In this document: one piece after another, positions 1 through 7,882 of the stretch
Numbering within the stretch: the first letter of the stretch is position 1
Layout: each line of letters starts with the position of its first letter
Assembly (NCBI RefSeq): GCF_022808695.1
Contig: NZ_JAKZKW010000011.1
Coordinates: 47,074-111,073 of the forward strand
Length of the DNA: 64,000 nt
DNA from: Fundidesulfovibrio soli
Lineage (GTDB): Bacteria; Desulfobacterota; Desulfovibrionia; Desulfovibrionales; Desulfovibrionaceae
Direction of reading: 5' to 3'
Position numbers and translations under genes: made by a program
Notes under the pieces: model-generated
Told to the model about the DNA's origin: nothing
Database searches by the model: none
The model's input: the letters and a program-made list of their open reading frames with translations, nothing else

Positions 1-761
1 TCGGGGATGCCGTCGGGGTGATCGACTGCGACCTGCAGGACCCGATAGCCGTGCTCATCGAGATGTACAACGCCTGCAGCCAAGGCGTCGAAGTTTGCTA
101 CGGAATCCGCCAGAAGCGTGATGCCCCCGCCCTGCTGAGGTTCTTCTATTCCTTGTTCTACTGGCTGATGAGCAACACCTCGAACCACGCCTGGCCGCGC
201 GACGCTGGGGATTTTTGCGTGATGTCCAGGCGGGCGCTCAACGCGATCCTGCTGCTGCCAGAGCGCTCGCGCATGCTGCGTGGGCTTCGCTCCTGGGTCG
301 GCTTCCCGCAGAAGGGGTTCCCCTACGCTAGGCCGCGCAGGCTCTCCGGCAGGAGCAAGTACAACATCCGCAAACTTGTCGACCTCGCCCTGCTGGGCTT
401 TGTCGGATTCTCGGACGCCCCACTGAGGCTGATCGGGGTATTCGGCTTTGCCGTCGGGCTCGTGGCCCTGCTGATCATGCTTTCCGTCGTAATCAACCGC
501 CTTTTCCCCCATTTCACCCTGCTTGGCTACTGGGTGGGCTCCAGCCCCATGGCTGCGACGATCCTTGTGGTCTTTCTCTTCTTCATGGGCCTGCTGTTCA
601 TCTTTCTCGGCATCCTCGGCGAGTACATCCGTGTCGTGCTGCATGAAGTCAAAGGTCGCCCCGTAGCCCTGGTTACCACGACCGTGGGAAGCCTGCCGGC
701 CTCGAACTCAACCTCCGTCGTGTCACCCACAGAGGTCTCCAATTGTCCATGCGAGAAATAA
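1..761 (+). CDS. Glycosyltransferase family 2, membrane-anchored (5' end cut off by window)
   Basis: The reading frame is open from the first bases, and the residues before the first possible start (GTG at 18) read GDAVGVIDCDLQDP, the donor-binding block of DPM1/GtrB-type family 2 glycosyltransferases. The gene therefore begins outside the window and the GTG is internal. About 250 C-terminal residues are visible: the catalytic remainder, then two hydrophobic segments (around residues 135-160 and 175-205 counted from the GTG) typical of undecaprenyl-phosphate sugar transferases. The usual role is moving a sugar from a nucleotide donor to a polyprenyl phosphate at the inner membrane for O-antigen or glycan decoration. 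The downstream methyltransferase gene overlaps its end, so the two are probably co-transcribed. The exact sugar cannot be read from the sequence. Confidence 0.88.
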   Translation, partial: GDAVGVIDCDLQDPIAVLIEMYNACSQGVEVCYGIRQKRDAPALLRFFYSLFYWLMSNTSNHAWPRDAGDFCVMSRRALNAILLLPERSRMLRGLRSWVGFPQKGFPYARPRRLSGRSKYNIRKLVDLALLGFVGFSDAPLRLIGVFGFAVGLVALLIMLSVVINRLFPHFTLLGYWVGSSPMAATILVVFLFFMGLLFIFLGILGEYIRVVLHEVKGRPVALVTTTVGSLPASNSTSVVSPTEVSNCPCEK

Positions 762-1510
762 TCCGACTCTCAGAGAGCATCCCCGTCAGCATGACTGAGC
801 ACTGGCATGATATCGCCAGCCTGGACCATTTCTGGATCCGCCGCCGATTTGAAGTGCTGACCCGCCTTGTGCCTGGATTCGACCAGGCCCGGCTCCCCGT
901 CGCCGACATCGGTTGCGGGCGGGGCCTGTTGCAGCGGCAGCTTGAAACCGCGTTCGGTCTAAGCGTCGACGGGTTCGACCTCGACGAGCAAGCACTTTCC
1001 CGGAACATCAGCACGGCCAGTCGCGTCTTTCTCTACAACATCCATGACCGTTCTGAGAAACTGTATAAGGCTTACGGCACCATCTTCCTCTTCGACGTCC
1101 TTGAGCATATTGAGGACCAACAGCATTTTCTCCAGTCAGCACTGCACCACCTCCGGCCAGGCGGACAGATGCTGGTCAACCTCCCTGCCTACAATCACCT
1201 GTTCTCGACCTATGACACCATGGCGGGCCATCTCAGGCGGTACACGCTGCCCCAGGCCGTCTCCGTGCTACAGGCCGCAGGGCTCAAGCTGCGCAAGGTG
1301 ACATATTGGGGGGCCCCCTACTATCCGCTGCTGCTGGTGCGGAAGGTGATTCTCTCCCGGAAGCAATCGGAAAAGGACGTCATCGAGAAAGGGTTCGAGG
1401 TCAATACCGACACCTTGAACAAACTGCTCGGCTTGTTCGGTCGTCTGGAGCCACTGCCCCAGAAACTGTTCGGCACCTCTGTCATGGCCGTGTGCGAAAA
1501 GATGGCGTGA
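749..1510 (+). CDS. Class I SAM-dependent methyltransferase
   Basis: This protein of about 253 residues has the SAM-binding motif I as DIGCGRG (around residue 55) followed by the acidic DGFDLDE block, and a motif like FLFDVLEHIED, which is the UbiE/COQ5-like Methyltransf_11/23 pattern. The start is chosen at ATG 749, preceded by AGAGG at 731-735 and lying inside the last codons of the glycosyltransferase. A TTG at 743 and an ATG at 791 are alternatives. The overlap with a polyprenyl-phosphate glycosyltransferase suggests a role in glycan or lipid-carrier modification, but the acceptor is not identifiable from sequence. Confidence 0.85.
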   Translation: MREIIRLSESIPVSMTEHWHDIASLDHFWIRRRFEVLTRLVPGFDQARLPVADIGCGRGLLQRQLETAFGLSVDGFDLDEQALSRNISTASRVFLYNIHDRSEKLYKAYGTIFLFDVLEHIEDQQHFLQSALHHLRPGGQMLVNLPAYNHLFSTYDTMAGHLRRYTLPQAVSVLQAAGLKLRKVTYWGAPYYPLLLVRKVILSRKQSEKDVIEKGFEVNTDTLNKLLGLFGRLEPLPQKLFGTSVMAVCEKMA

Positions 1511-1590
1511 CCGACCTTTGCCACGGCTCGTGATCCCGCCAAGGCGAGCCATGCAATCCCGATCACCCTGCACCGGACCGCAAAACCTCC

Positions 1591-1638
1591 GCAAAAACAA
1601 AAAACCCCGTTTGGGACGGCTGGTCCAAAACGGGGTTT
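1591..1638 (-). terminator. Rho-independent terminator of tRNA-Ser
   Basis: AAACCCCGTTT-type arms (about 1602-1616 and 1623-1638) form a stem. Read on the minus strand it is followed by TTTTTTGTTTTTG. It lies about 15 nt downstream of the tRNA 3' end. The same stem could also stop transcripts arriving from the methyltransferase on the plus strand. Confidence 0.85.
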
Positions 1639-1652
1639 CTCTCTGGAAATTT

Positions 1653-1746
1653 TGGCGGAGAGGGCGGGATTTGAACCCGCGATACCGGTTTTGCCAGTAT
1701 ACTCCCTTAGCAGGGGAGCGCCTTCGGCCAGCTCGGCCACCTCTCC
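1653..1746 (-). tRNA. tRNA-Ser (anticodon GCT)
   Basis: On the minus strand the gene begins GGAGAGGTGGCCGAG and ends with the T arm GGTTCGAATCC, acceptor CCTCTCC, discriminator G and an encoded CCA. The anticodon loop CTGCTAA gives anticodon GCT, reading AGC/AGU. A long variable arm (TATACTGG...CCGGTATC, imperfect) marks a class II serine tRNA. Acceptor pairing GGAGAGG/CCTCTCC is perfect. No integrase or att duplication is visible next to it. Confidence 0.97.
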
Positions 1747-1867
1747 GCGCAAAGCGGGTTGATACATAACCCTCCCTTCCCCGTCAAGAGGGCATTTGCG
1801 CCTTTGACACCACGGCCCGCCCCGGCTACATTTTCACATTCACTCACCATAGAAGGAGCCGTTCGCG

Positions 1868-3046
1868 ATGCATAAATTCGCGCGCATGGAGCGCCTGCCT
1901 CCCTATGTCTTCGCCGTCGTCAACGAACTGAAGATGCAGATGCGCCGTCAGGGCGTGGACATTGTCGACCTCGGCATGGGCAACCCGGACATTCCCACCC
2001 CCAAGCACATCGTGGACAAGCTCACCGAGGCTTCCCAGAAGGGTGTGAACCACCGCTACTCGGCATCCAAGGGCATCCCGGGCCTGCGCCTGGCCATGGC
2101 CAACTGGTACCTGCGCCGCTTCGGCGTGGAGCTCGACGCCGACTCCGAGGTGGTGGTGACCATGGGCGCCAAGGAAGGCCTGGCCCACCTGGCCCTGGCC
2201 ATGCTCCAGCCCGGCGACGTCGTGTTCGCCACGGACCCCGCCTATCCCATCCATCCGTACGCCTCCATCATTTCGGGCGCGGACGTCCGGCGCATTCCCT
2301 TCGGCAAGGGGCGCGACTTCTTCGAGGACCTGCTGGCCGCCACCAAGCAGACCTGGCCCCAGCCCAAGCTGCTCATCATCAGCTACCCGCAGAACCCCAC
2401 CGCCGAAGTGGTCGAACTGGAGTTCTTCGACAAGATCGTGGCCTTCTGCAAAGACCACAACATGCTCTGCATCCACGACTTCGCCTACGCCGACCTCTGC
2501 TTCGACGGCTACAAGGCCCCCTCCTTCCTGCAGGCCAAGGGCGCCAAGGACGTGGGCGTGGAGTTCTTCTCCATGTCCAAGAGCTACTCCATGGCCGGCT
2601 GGCGCGTGGGCTTCTGCTGTGGCAACAAGGAGATCGTCCAGGCCCTGACCCGCATCAAGAGCTACCTGGACTACGGCATCTTCCAGCCCATCCAGATCGC
2701 GGCCGCCGTGGCCCTCAACGGCCCGCAGGACTGCGTGACCGAAATCTGCGACATCTACCGCGACCGCCGCGACGCCCTGATCGAAGGGCTGGAGCGCGCC
2801 GGATGGATCGTCCCGCCGCCCAAGGCCACCATGTTCGTCTGGGCCCAGATTCCCGAGGAATTCCGGCACATGGGCTCGGTGGAGTTCTCCAAGATGCTCC
2901 TCAAGGAGGGCCACGTGGCCGTCTCGCCCGGCCTTGGCTTCGGCCACTTCGGCGACGACCACGTCCGCTTCGCCCTGGTGGAGAACCGCCACCGCATCAA
3001 CCAGGCCGTGCGCGGCATCAAAAAGGCCCTGTCGGGAGAATCATGA
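1868..3046 (+). CDS. alaC: Alanine transaminase, AlaC type (PLP, class I/II)
   Basis: The 392-residue fold-type I aminotransferase resembles E. coli AlaC along its length: N-terminal RLPPYVF, MGNPD, the GAKEGLAHL loop, [15 protein letters not shown], and the PLP-lysine motif [14 protein letters not shown] with Lys238. It should interconvert pyruvate/glutamate and alanine/2-oxoglutarate. Related enzymes act as LL-diaminopimelate aminotransferase, so that activity is an alternative. The start ATG 1868 follows GAAGGAG at about 1852. The stop overlaps the start of the homoserine dehydrogenase gene, so the two are co-translated and belong to amino-acid synthesis. Confidence 0.9.
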   Translation: MHKFARMERLPPYVFAVVNELKMQMRRQGVDIVDLGMGNPDIPTPKHIVDKLTEASQKGVNHRYSASKGIPGLRLAMANWYLRRFGVELDADSEVVVTMGAKEGLAHLALAMLQPGDVVFATDPAYPIHPYASIISGADVRRIPFGKGRDFFEDLLAATKQTWPQPKLLIISYPQNPTAEVVELEFFDKIVAFCKDHNMLCIHDFAYADLCFDGYKAPSFLQAKGAKDVGVEFFSMSKSYSMAGWRVGFCCGNKEIVQALTRIKSYLDYGIFQPIQIAAAVALNGPQDCVTEICDIYRDRRDALIEGLERAGWIVPPPKATMFVWAQIPEEFRHMGSVEFSKMLLKEGHVAVSPGLGFGHFGDDHVRFALVENRHRINQAVRGIKKALSGES

Positions 3047-4347
3047 TGTCCGCCCAGCAGGTGCGCATCGGCCTCGCCGGGTTCGGCGTCGTGGGGCAGG
3101 GGCTCACGTCCATCCTCTCCGGCAGCGCCCAGTGGATCGAACGCCGCCTGGGCCGCCCGGTGGCCGTGCACGCCGTGGCCCTGCGCGACCCGCACAAGCA
3201 GCGGGCCGTGCCCATTCCCGAGGGGGCGCGCGTGGTCTTGAGCCCGCTCGAACTCGCGCAGGACCCGGACATCGACATCGTGGTCGAGCTCATGGGCGGG
3301 CTGGGCATGGCCTACGACCTCATCCGACTGGCCCTGGCCTCGGGCAAGCACGTGGTCACCGCCAACAAGCACCTGCTGGCCGAACGCGGGGAGGAGCTCT
3401 TCGCCCTGGCCGCCCAGAAGGGCGTGGGCCTCTACTACGAGGCCAGCGTCTGCGGCGGCATCCCCATCGTGCAGACCCTCAAGGAGTCCCTGGCGGGCAA
3501 CCGCATCCTGGCGGTCACCGGCATATTGAACGGCACCTCCAACTTCATCCTCTCGCGCATGTCCTCCAAGGGGCTGACCTACCAGGCCGCGCTCAAGAAG
3601 GCCCAGAGGAAAGGCTACGCGGAAGCGGACCCCACCCTGGACGTGGAAGGCTTCGACGCCGCCCACAAGCTGGTGCTGCTCATCCGGCTGGCCTACGGGC
3701 ACGACTACCCGCTGCACAAGCTCCCGGTGACGGGCATCACCGGCGTGACCCCGCTGGACATCGCCTACGCCAAGGAGTTCGGCTGCCAGGTCAAGCTCAT
3801 CGGACAGGCCAAGATGGTGGACGGCAAGATCATGGCCGGCGTGCATCCCATGATGCTCAGCCACTCCTACCTGCTGGCCCAGGTGCATGGCGCGTTCAAC
3901 GCCGTGCGCGTGGTGGGCGACGCCGTGGGCGCGGTGATGCTCTACGGGCAGGGCGCGGGCGGGCTGCCCACCGGCAGCGCCGTGCTGGCCGACATCATGG
4001 ACCTTGCCCGCGACGGCGCGGCCCCCAACAACACCGGCTTCCCCGAAAAGATCCTCCCTCCCGCGGACATCCTGCCGCCCGAGGAGGAGTGCAGCCGCCG
4101 CTACTTCCGCTTCAACGTGGAGGACAAGCCCGGCGTGCTCGCCGCCCTGGCCCAGGCCCTGGGCGACGTGGGCATCTCCATCTACCAGGTGGTGCAGAAG
4201 GTGGACCCCTCGGCCCCCGACAGCAATATCGTGCCCATCGTGTTCATGACCCATCAGGCCAAGCAGCGCGACGTGGAGAAGGCCCTGGAGAGCATCCGGG
4301 CCATGCCCTTCGTCAAGGCCGAACCCGTGCACCTTCGGGTGCTGTAA
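3043..4347 (+). CDS. hom: Homoserine dehydrogenase with C-terminal ACT domain
   Basis: This 434-residue enzyme reduces aspartate semialdehyde to homoserine (threonine/methionine pathway). The Rossmann motif GFGVVGQG is at residues 13-20, ANKHLLA marks the substrate lysine region, and NGTSNFIL plus the FDAAHKL stretch are family signatures. The last 80 or so residues ([20 protein letters not shown]) form an ACT domain, the usual site of threonine feedback. The ATGATG at 3043-3048 overlaps the TGA of alaC and follows GGGAGA, so translation is coupled; either ATG may be used. The length matches the family. Confidence 0.95.
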   Translation: MMSAQQVRIGLAGFGVVGQGLTSILSGSAQWIERRLGRPVAVHAVALRDPHKQRAVPIPEGARVVLSPLELAQDPDIDIVVELMGGLGMAYDLIRLALASGKHVVTANKHLLAERGEELFALAAQKGVGLYYEASVCGGIPIVQTLKESLAGNRILAVTGILNGTSNFILSRMSSKGLTYQAALKKAQRKGYAEADPTLDVEGFDAAHKLVLLIRLAYGHDYPLHKLPVTGITGVTPLDIAYAKEFGCQVKLIGQAKMVDGKIMAGVHPMMLSHSYLLAQVHGAFNAVRVVGDAVGAVMLYGQGAGGLPTGSAVLADIMDLARDGAAPNNTGFPEKILPPADILPPEEECSRRYFRFNVEDKPGVLAALAQALGDVGISIYQVVQKVDPSAPDSNIVPIVFMTHQAKQRDVEKALESIRAMPFVKAEPVHLRVL

Positions 4348-4353
4348 CGCTCC

Positions 4354-4379
4354 GGGCGGGGGGCCTTGGCTCCCCGCCC
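4354..4379 (+). terminator. GC-rich hairpin after hom (possible terminator)
   Basis: GGGCGGGG at 4354-4361 pairs with CCCCGCCC at 4372-4379, a few bases after the hom stop. Only a poor T stretch (ATTCTT) follows, so termination may be partial and the peptidase gene may still receive read-through. Confidence 0.45.
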
Positions 4380-4407
4380 ATTCTTCACCCGCCCCGAAGG
4401 AGGCCTT

Positions 4408-5463
4408 ATGCCCAGGCCCGGACGCTGCCTCTTCGCCGTACTTCTCCTGACCCTGACGATCCTTGCCGCACCCCGCCTCTCTCTCGCCGCCGATACGCTG
4501 TCCTTCGAACCCGGCGACAGCCTCGAAACCCTGCGCGAGAAGATCCGCCTCAACGGCTACGACTTCACCGTGGGCGAGACCTGGGTTTACGCGCTGCCCG
4601 AAGCCGCCAAGAAGAACCTGCGCACCAGGGGGGCAATCCCCTCATCCCCCCCCAAAACCCCGGCCCCGCGCCTGACCTCCCTGGACGCCGCCGCGCCCCT
4701 GGCGCTCCCGGCCTCCTTCGACTGGCGCGACAAGGGCGGCAAGAGCTACATCGGCCCGATCAGGAACCAGGGCGACTGCGGCTCGTGCTACGCCTTCGCC
4801 GCCGCGGCCACGGCCGAAGGCGCCTACAACGTGGCCACCGGCAGGACCGGCGCCAACTGCGCCGACTTTTCCGAGCAGTTCATCGCCTTCTGCCTGGGCA
4901 CCTACGGCCCCTACTCCAGCCATTTCAACGGCTGCGACGGCGCGGACTACGACTACGCCGAACTGCTCGCCCTGACCCAGGTGGGCGTGGCCCGCGAGTC
5001 CGCCCTGCCCTACACCGGCGTGCCCCCCTCCGGCTGCGACCGCTCGGCCTACGCCGTGATCCGCTTCAAGGGCTGGGGCCGCGTGGCCTGCTCCGACATC
5101 GACGCCATCAAGGCCGCCATCATGGCCAACGGCCCGGTGGACGCGGCCGTGAACGTCACCTCGGCCTTCGACGCCTACAATGGCGGCGTCTACCAGGACG
5201 ACCAGGCCGGCTGCCCCGGCTACGACTGCGCCTACACCACCACCAACCACGCCATCACCCTGGTGGGTTGGAACGACAACGGCGACGCCGCCAACAACGG
5301 CTACTGGATCCTGCGCAACAGCTGGGGCACCAGCTGGGGGGAGCAGGGCTACATGCGCATCAAGTACGGCTCGGCCCGCGTCTCCTGCTCGGTGGCCTAC
5401 CTGACCTACCCGCGCCAGACGGGCGACCGCCTGAACGGGGCGCTCAAGCTGCTGCTGCAGTAG
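4408..5463 (+). CDS. Secreted papain-family (C1A) cysteine peptidase
   Basis: The 351-residue protein starts at ATG 4408 behind GAAGGAGG; the N-terminus is a signal peptide (basic MPRPGR, hydrophobic core, cleavage near LAADT). After a propeptide-like stretch of about 80 residues comes the peptidase domain with the full catalytic set: oxyanion Gln121 and nucleophile Cys127 in GDCGSCYAFA, His281 in NHAITLVGW, Asn304 in LRNSWGTSWGEQGYM. It should be an active endopeptidase in the periplasm or outside the cell. Extra cysteines suggest disulfides. It stands alone between two terminators, so no partner can be inferred. Papain-type peptidases are uncommon in this group. Confidence 0.9.
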   Translation: MPRPGRCLFAVLLLTLTILAAPRLSLAADTLSFEPGDSLETLREKIRLNGYDFTVGETWVYALPEAAKKNLRTRGAIPSSPPKTPAPRLTSLDAAAPLALPASFDWRDKGGKSYIGPIRNQGDCGSCYAFAAAATAEGAYNVATGRTGANCADFSEQFIAFCLGTYGPYSSHFNGCDGADYDYAELLALTQVGVARESALPYTGVPPSGCDRSAYAVIRFKGWGRVACSDIDAIKAAIMANGPVDAAVNVTSAFDAYNGGVYQDDQAGCPGYDCAYTTTNHAITLVGWNDNGDAANNGYWILRNSWGTSWGEQGYMRIKYGSARVSCSVAYLTYPRQTGDRLNGALKLLLQ

Positions 5464-5484
5464 CCTCACCCGCGAACGGACATG

Positions 5485-5516
5485 AAAAGGCCGCGACGGG
5501 CAACCGTCGCGGCTTT
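5485..5516 (+). terminator. Terminator of the C1 peptidase gene
   Basis: AAAAGGCCGCGACGG and CCGTCGCGGCTTTT pair around a GCAA loop and are followed by TTTTGTT on the plus strand. The A tract on the other side may allow use from the minus strand too. Confidence 0.9.
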
Positions 5517-5540
5517 TGTTAAAGGGAAGATGTGGAGGAA

Positions 5541-5584
5541 GACGCCTCCGGCGGGCAAAGGGCCTTCAGCCCTCTGCACTCCCT
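5541..5584 (-). repeat. Dispersed intergenic hairpin element, copy 1
   Basis: Read on the minus strand: hairpin GAGGGC-TGAAG-GCCCTT followed by GCCCGCCGGAGGC. The same design recurs at 18098-18136, 21824-21866 and 46835-46895, always between genes. Confidence 0.6.
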
Positions 5585-5637
5585 TTCCGCTTCGCACTCA
5601 CTGCTGTGACACTGGTTCTAGCGCGCTAAGAAGCGCT

Positions 5638-5726
5638 GTCTCCGGGTGTGGCCTCCTGGCGCGCAGCCGATAGATGTTCTTCAAATACATCTTTCGGCTG
5701 CGCGCCAGGAGGCCACACCCGGAGAC
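5638..5726. repeat. Long palindrome, 40-bp arms
   Basis: Arms 5638-5677 and 5687-5726 are inverted copies with one mismatch in 40 and a 9-nt loop (TCTTCAAAT). The ends read GTCTCCGGG / CCCGGAGAC. A second, less perfect palindrome with the same GTCTCC ends lies at 17727-17815. This is far longer than a normal terminator and has no T tract. Confidence 0.9.
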
Positions 5727-5823
5727 TCCAATCACAACAGGAACGCCCTCCCCCAACAGATGTGTCGTACCCCCACGACCCATATGGGATTCCAAAGGGA
5801 GTTCCTCCCTCCCCGCCTTTGCG

Positions 5824-6942
5824 CTACGACCTCCTGGTCCGCACGGCGTAGCCGTATTGCGTGGGCCATTTGGCCTCGCCGCCCAGCGCCTGGGCCGCGT
5901 TGAGCGCGAAGTAGGGCTCGCGCAGCATCTGGCGGCCCAGCATCACCATGTCCGCCTGGCCCGAGGACACGATGGCCTCGGCCTGGGCCGGGTCGGTGAT
6001 CATGCCCACCGCGCTCACGGGCATGTCCGCCCTCTTGCGCACGGCCTCGGCGAAGGGCACCTGGTACCCCGGCCCCACGGGGATCTTGGCGTGGGGCACG
6101 AGCCCGCCTGAGGTGATGTCCATCAGGTCCACGCCGACGCCCTTGAGCTCCTTGGCCAGGGCCACGGTCTGCTCCAGGTCCCATCCGCCGTCCACCCAGT
6201 CCGTGGCGGAGACGCGCACGAAGAGCGGCATGGATTCGGGCAGGGTCTCGCGCACGGCCTGGGCCGTCTCCAGGGTCAGGCGCATGCGGTTCTCCAGCGT
6301 GCCGCCGTAGGCGTCGTCGCGCTTGTTGGAGAGAGGGGAGAGGAATTGGTGCAACAGGTAGCCGTGGGCCGCGTGCAGCTCCACCACATCGAACCCCGCG
6401 GCCACGGAGCGGCGGGCGGCCGCCACGAAGGCGGCCTTGATCTCGGCGATGGAGTCAACGTCCAGCGCTCGGGGTGCGGGCTCGCCTTCGGAGAAGGGGA
6501 TGGCGCTCGGGGCCACGATCTCCCAGCCGTCCTCGGCCTCGGGGGCCACGCGCGCCCCGCCCAGCCAGGGCGGCAGACAGCTAGCCTTGCGCCCGGCGTG
6601 GGCCAGCTGCATGCCCGAGACCGCGCCCATGCGCCGCAGGAACGCGGTGACGCGCGCCAGGGGTTCGATGTGTGCTTCGGTCCATATGCCCAGATCGGTC
6701 GAGGAGATGCGGCCCCGGGCCGTGACGGCCGTGGCCTCGGCGAAGACCAGGCCCGCCCCGCCCACGGCCCGGCTGCCCAGGTGAACCAGGTGCCAGTCGT
6801 CCGCGAAGCCGTCCTGCGCGCAGTACTGGCACATGGGGGAAACGACGATGCGGCTGGGGATGGTCACGCCGCGTAGGGTCAAGGGCCGCAGCAGTTCCGC
6901 CGTGGCCTGACCCGTTGTATTTGGAGTGGAATCAGCGTTCAT
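5824..6942 (-). CDS. namA: NADH:flavin oxidoreductase, Old Yellow Enzyme family (YqjM/NamA type)
   Basis: The 372-residue FMN-dependent ene-reductase reduces activated C=C bonds with NAD(P)H. N-terminal RIVVSPMCQYCAQDG contains the YqjM-type cysteine; HAGRKAS, FDVVELHAAHGYLLHQFLSP (the paired His substrate-binding site) and the C-terminal phosphate-binding VSSGQADMVMLGRQMLR are family signatures. The start ATG 6942 follows AAGGAGG; an upstream in-frame extension has no ribosome site. It is monocistronic, with no regulator visible nearby. The physiological substrate is unknown. Confidence 0.92.
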   Translation of the reverse strand: MNADSTPNTTGQATAELLRPLTLRGVTIPSRIVVSPMCQYCAQDGFADDWHLVHLGSRAVGGAGLVFAEATAVTARGRISSTDLGIWTEAHIEPLARVTAFLRRMGAVSGMQLAHAGRKASCLPPWLGGARVAPEAEDGWEIVAPSAIPFSEGEPAPRALDVDSIAEIKAAFVAAARRSVAAGFDVVELHAAHGYLLHQFLSPLSNKRDDAYGGTLENRMRLTLETAQAVRETLPESMPLFVRVSATDWVDGGWDLEQTVALAKELKGVGVDLMDITSGGLVPHAKIPVGPGYQVPFAEAVRKRADMPVSAVGMITDPAQAEAIVSSGQADMVMLGRQMLREPYFALNAAQALGGEAKWPTQYGYAVRTRRS

Positions 6943-7066
6943 GGGATGCCTCCTTGCGATGCCCCGCCTGCTGAGGCGGAGCTTATCAGCCGTATGGCCC
7001 ATAGCGGGCGCTATGGCAACCCGATGGGACGCGAGACTCCTGACTTGCGAGGGGCGGCAAAAGAAA

Positions 7067-7088
7067 AAGGCCGCCCGGAGGCGGCCTT
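7067..7088 (-). terminator. Terminator of the exporter/two-TM gene pair
   Basis: AAGGCCGCC / GGCGGCCTT with loop CGGA; on the minus strand it is followed by TTTTTCTTTT. It sits 24 nt past the stop of the two-TM protein gene. Confidence 0.9.
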
Positions 7089-7111
7089 CCCAAGACTGGG
7101 CGTAGGGGGGG

Positions 7112-7879
7112 CTAGCCCTTCTTCTTGGATTTCTTCATCGACATGCCCACACCTTCGAACATGAAGAAGATGCTGTAGCCGTACCACATGGTGTAGACCA
7201 CGTAGAAGGCCAGCAGGAAGGCCAGCAGGAACACGTTCTTGGAGACGGGCTCGCCCACCACGCCGTAGAAGTTGTAGGCGGGCTCCAGGCCCTTCTTCAT
7301 GGCGGTGTCCAGGGCCTTGGCCTCGGCGACCTTTCCTTCCTTCTGCAGGGGCTTGATCATCGCGCTGAAGCCCTTCCACAGGGCCTTGATCTGCTTGCGC
7401 TCGGCGACGTTCTCGGGCTTCTCGGCATCGGCGCCGACCACCGAGAACACCTTCAGGGCGCGGTCGGAACTGGCCGTCAGCAGGACGCCCATGTCCGCCT
7501 TGACGGTGATCACGTTGTCCTTCACTTCCACCTGCGCGCCCATGGCCTGGAGGGCCTTGGCCGATTCCTGGGCGTCCTTGTTGGCCTTGTCCTGGGCCTT
7601 GGCGGGGTCGGGCTCGTCCTTGATGTCGGGCTTGGGCATGGTGGCGGCCACCATGATCTGCTTGCCCTTCTGCTTCTCGGCGGAAGCCTTCACCTGGTCG
7701 GAGTAATCGGAGGAGTTCTTGGAGAGCTTGTTGAAGAACTCGTCCGCGAATTCAAGACCGGTCTGCTTGTTGCCGTTCTGGTCCTTGAACACGGGGGACA
7801 TGATCAGCATGAACACAGCGCAGAAGCTGATCATCAGAATCATGCCCTTGCTGAACGCACCTTTATTGACAATGATCAT
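7112..7879 (-). CDS. Hypothetical two-TM membrane protein next to TauE/SafE exporter
   Basis: The 255-residue protein has an N-terminal membrane segment (about 11-28), a hydrophilic, Lys/Asp/Ala-rich domain outside the membrane (about 35-200), a second membrane region (about 215-242) and a short basic tail (KKSKKKG). The start ATG 7879 lies 4 nt after the exporter stop, behind GAGGAG, so it is translated from the same message. I do not recognise a named domain. The pairing with a sulfite/sulfonate-type permease suggests an accessory subunit or a substrate-facing partner; this is inference from position. Confidence 0.85.
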   Translation of the reverse strand: MIIVNKGAFSKGMILMISFCAVFMLIMSPVFKDQNGNKQTGLEFADEFFNKLSKNSSDYSDQVKASAEKQKGKQIMVAATMPKPDIKDEPDPAKAQDKANKDAQESAKALQAMGAQVEVKDNVITVKADMGVLLTASSDRALKVFSVVGADAEKPENVAERKQIKALWKGFSAMIKPLQKEGKVAEAKALDTAMKKGLEPAYNFYGVVGEPVSKNVFLLAFLLAFYVVYTMWYGYSIFFMFEGVGMSMKKSKKKG

Positions 7880-7882
7880 TGG

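Larger units (their letters stand above)
5464..5823. other. Intergenic region with terminator, repeat element and long palindrome
   Basis: No supported gene lies in these 360 bases. They hold a terminator (5485-5516), a copy of the dispersed CCGCCGGAGG hairpin family (5541-5584), a long near-perfect palindrome (5638-5726) and a degenerate second hairpin copy around 5787-5815 (GGATTCCAAAGGGAGTTCC). Confidence 0.7.

Noticed and set aside
1591..1746. tRNA-Ser as an integration site of a genomic island
   Set aside because: No integrase, no repeated 3' tRNA fragment and no compositional shift nearby.
2934..5522. Plus-strand open frame of about 860 codons spanning hom and the peptidase
   Set aside because: Pro/Arg/Gly-rich out-of-frame reading of two well-identified genes.
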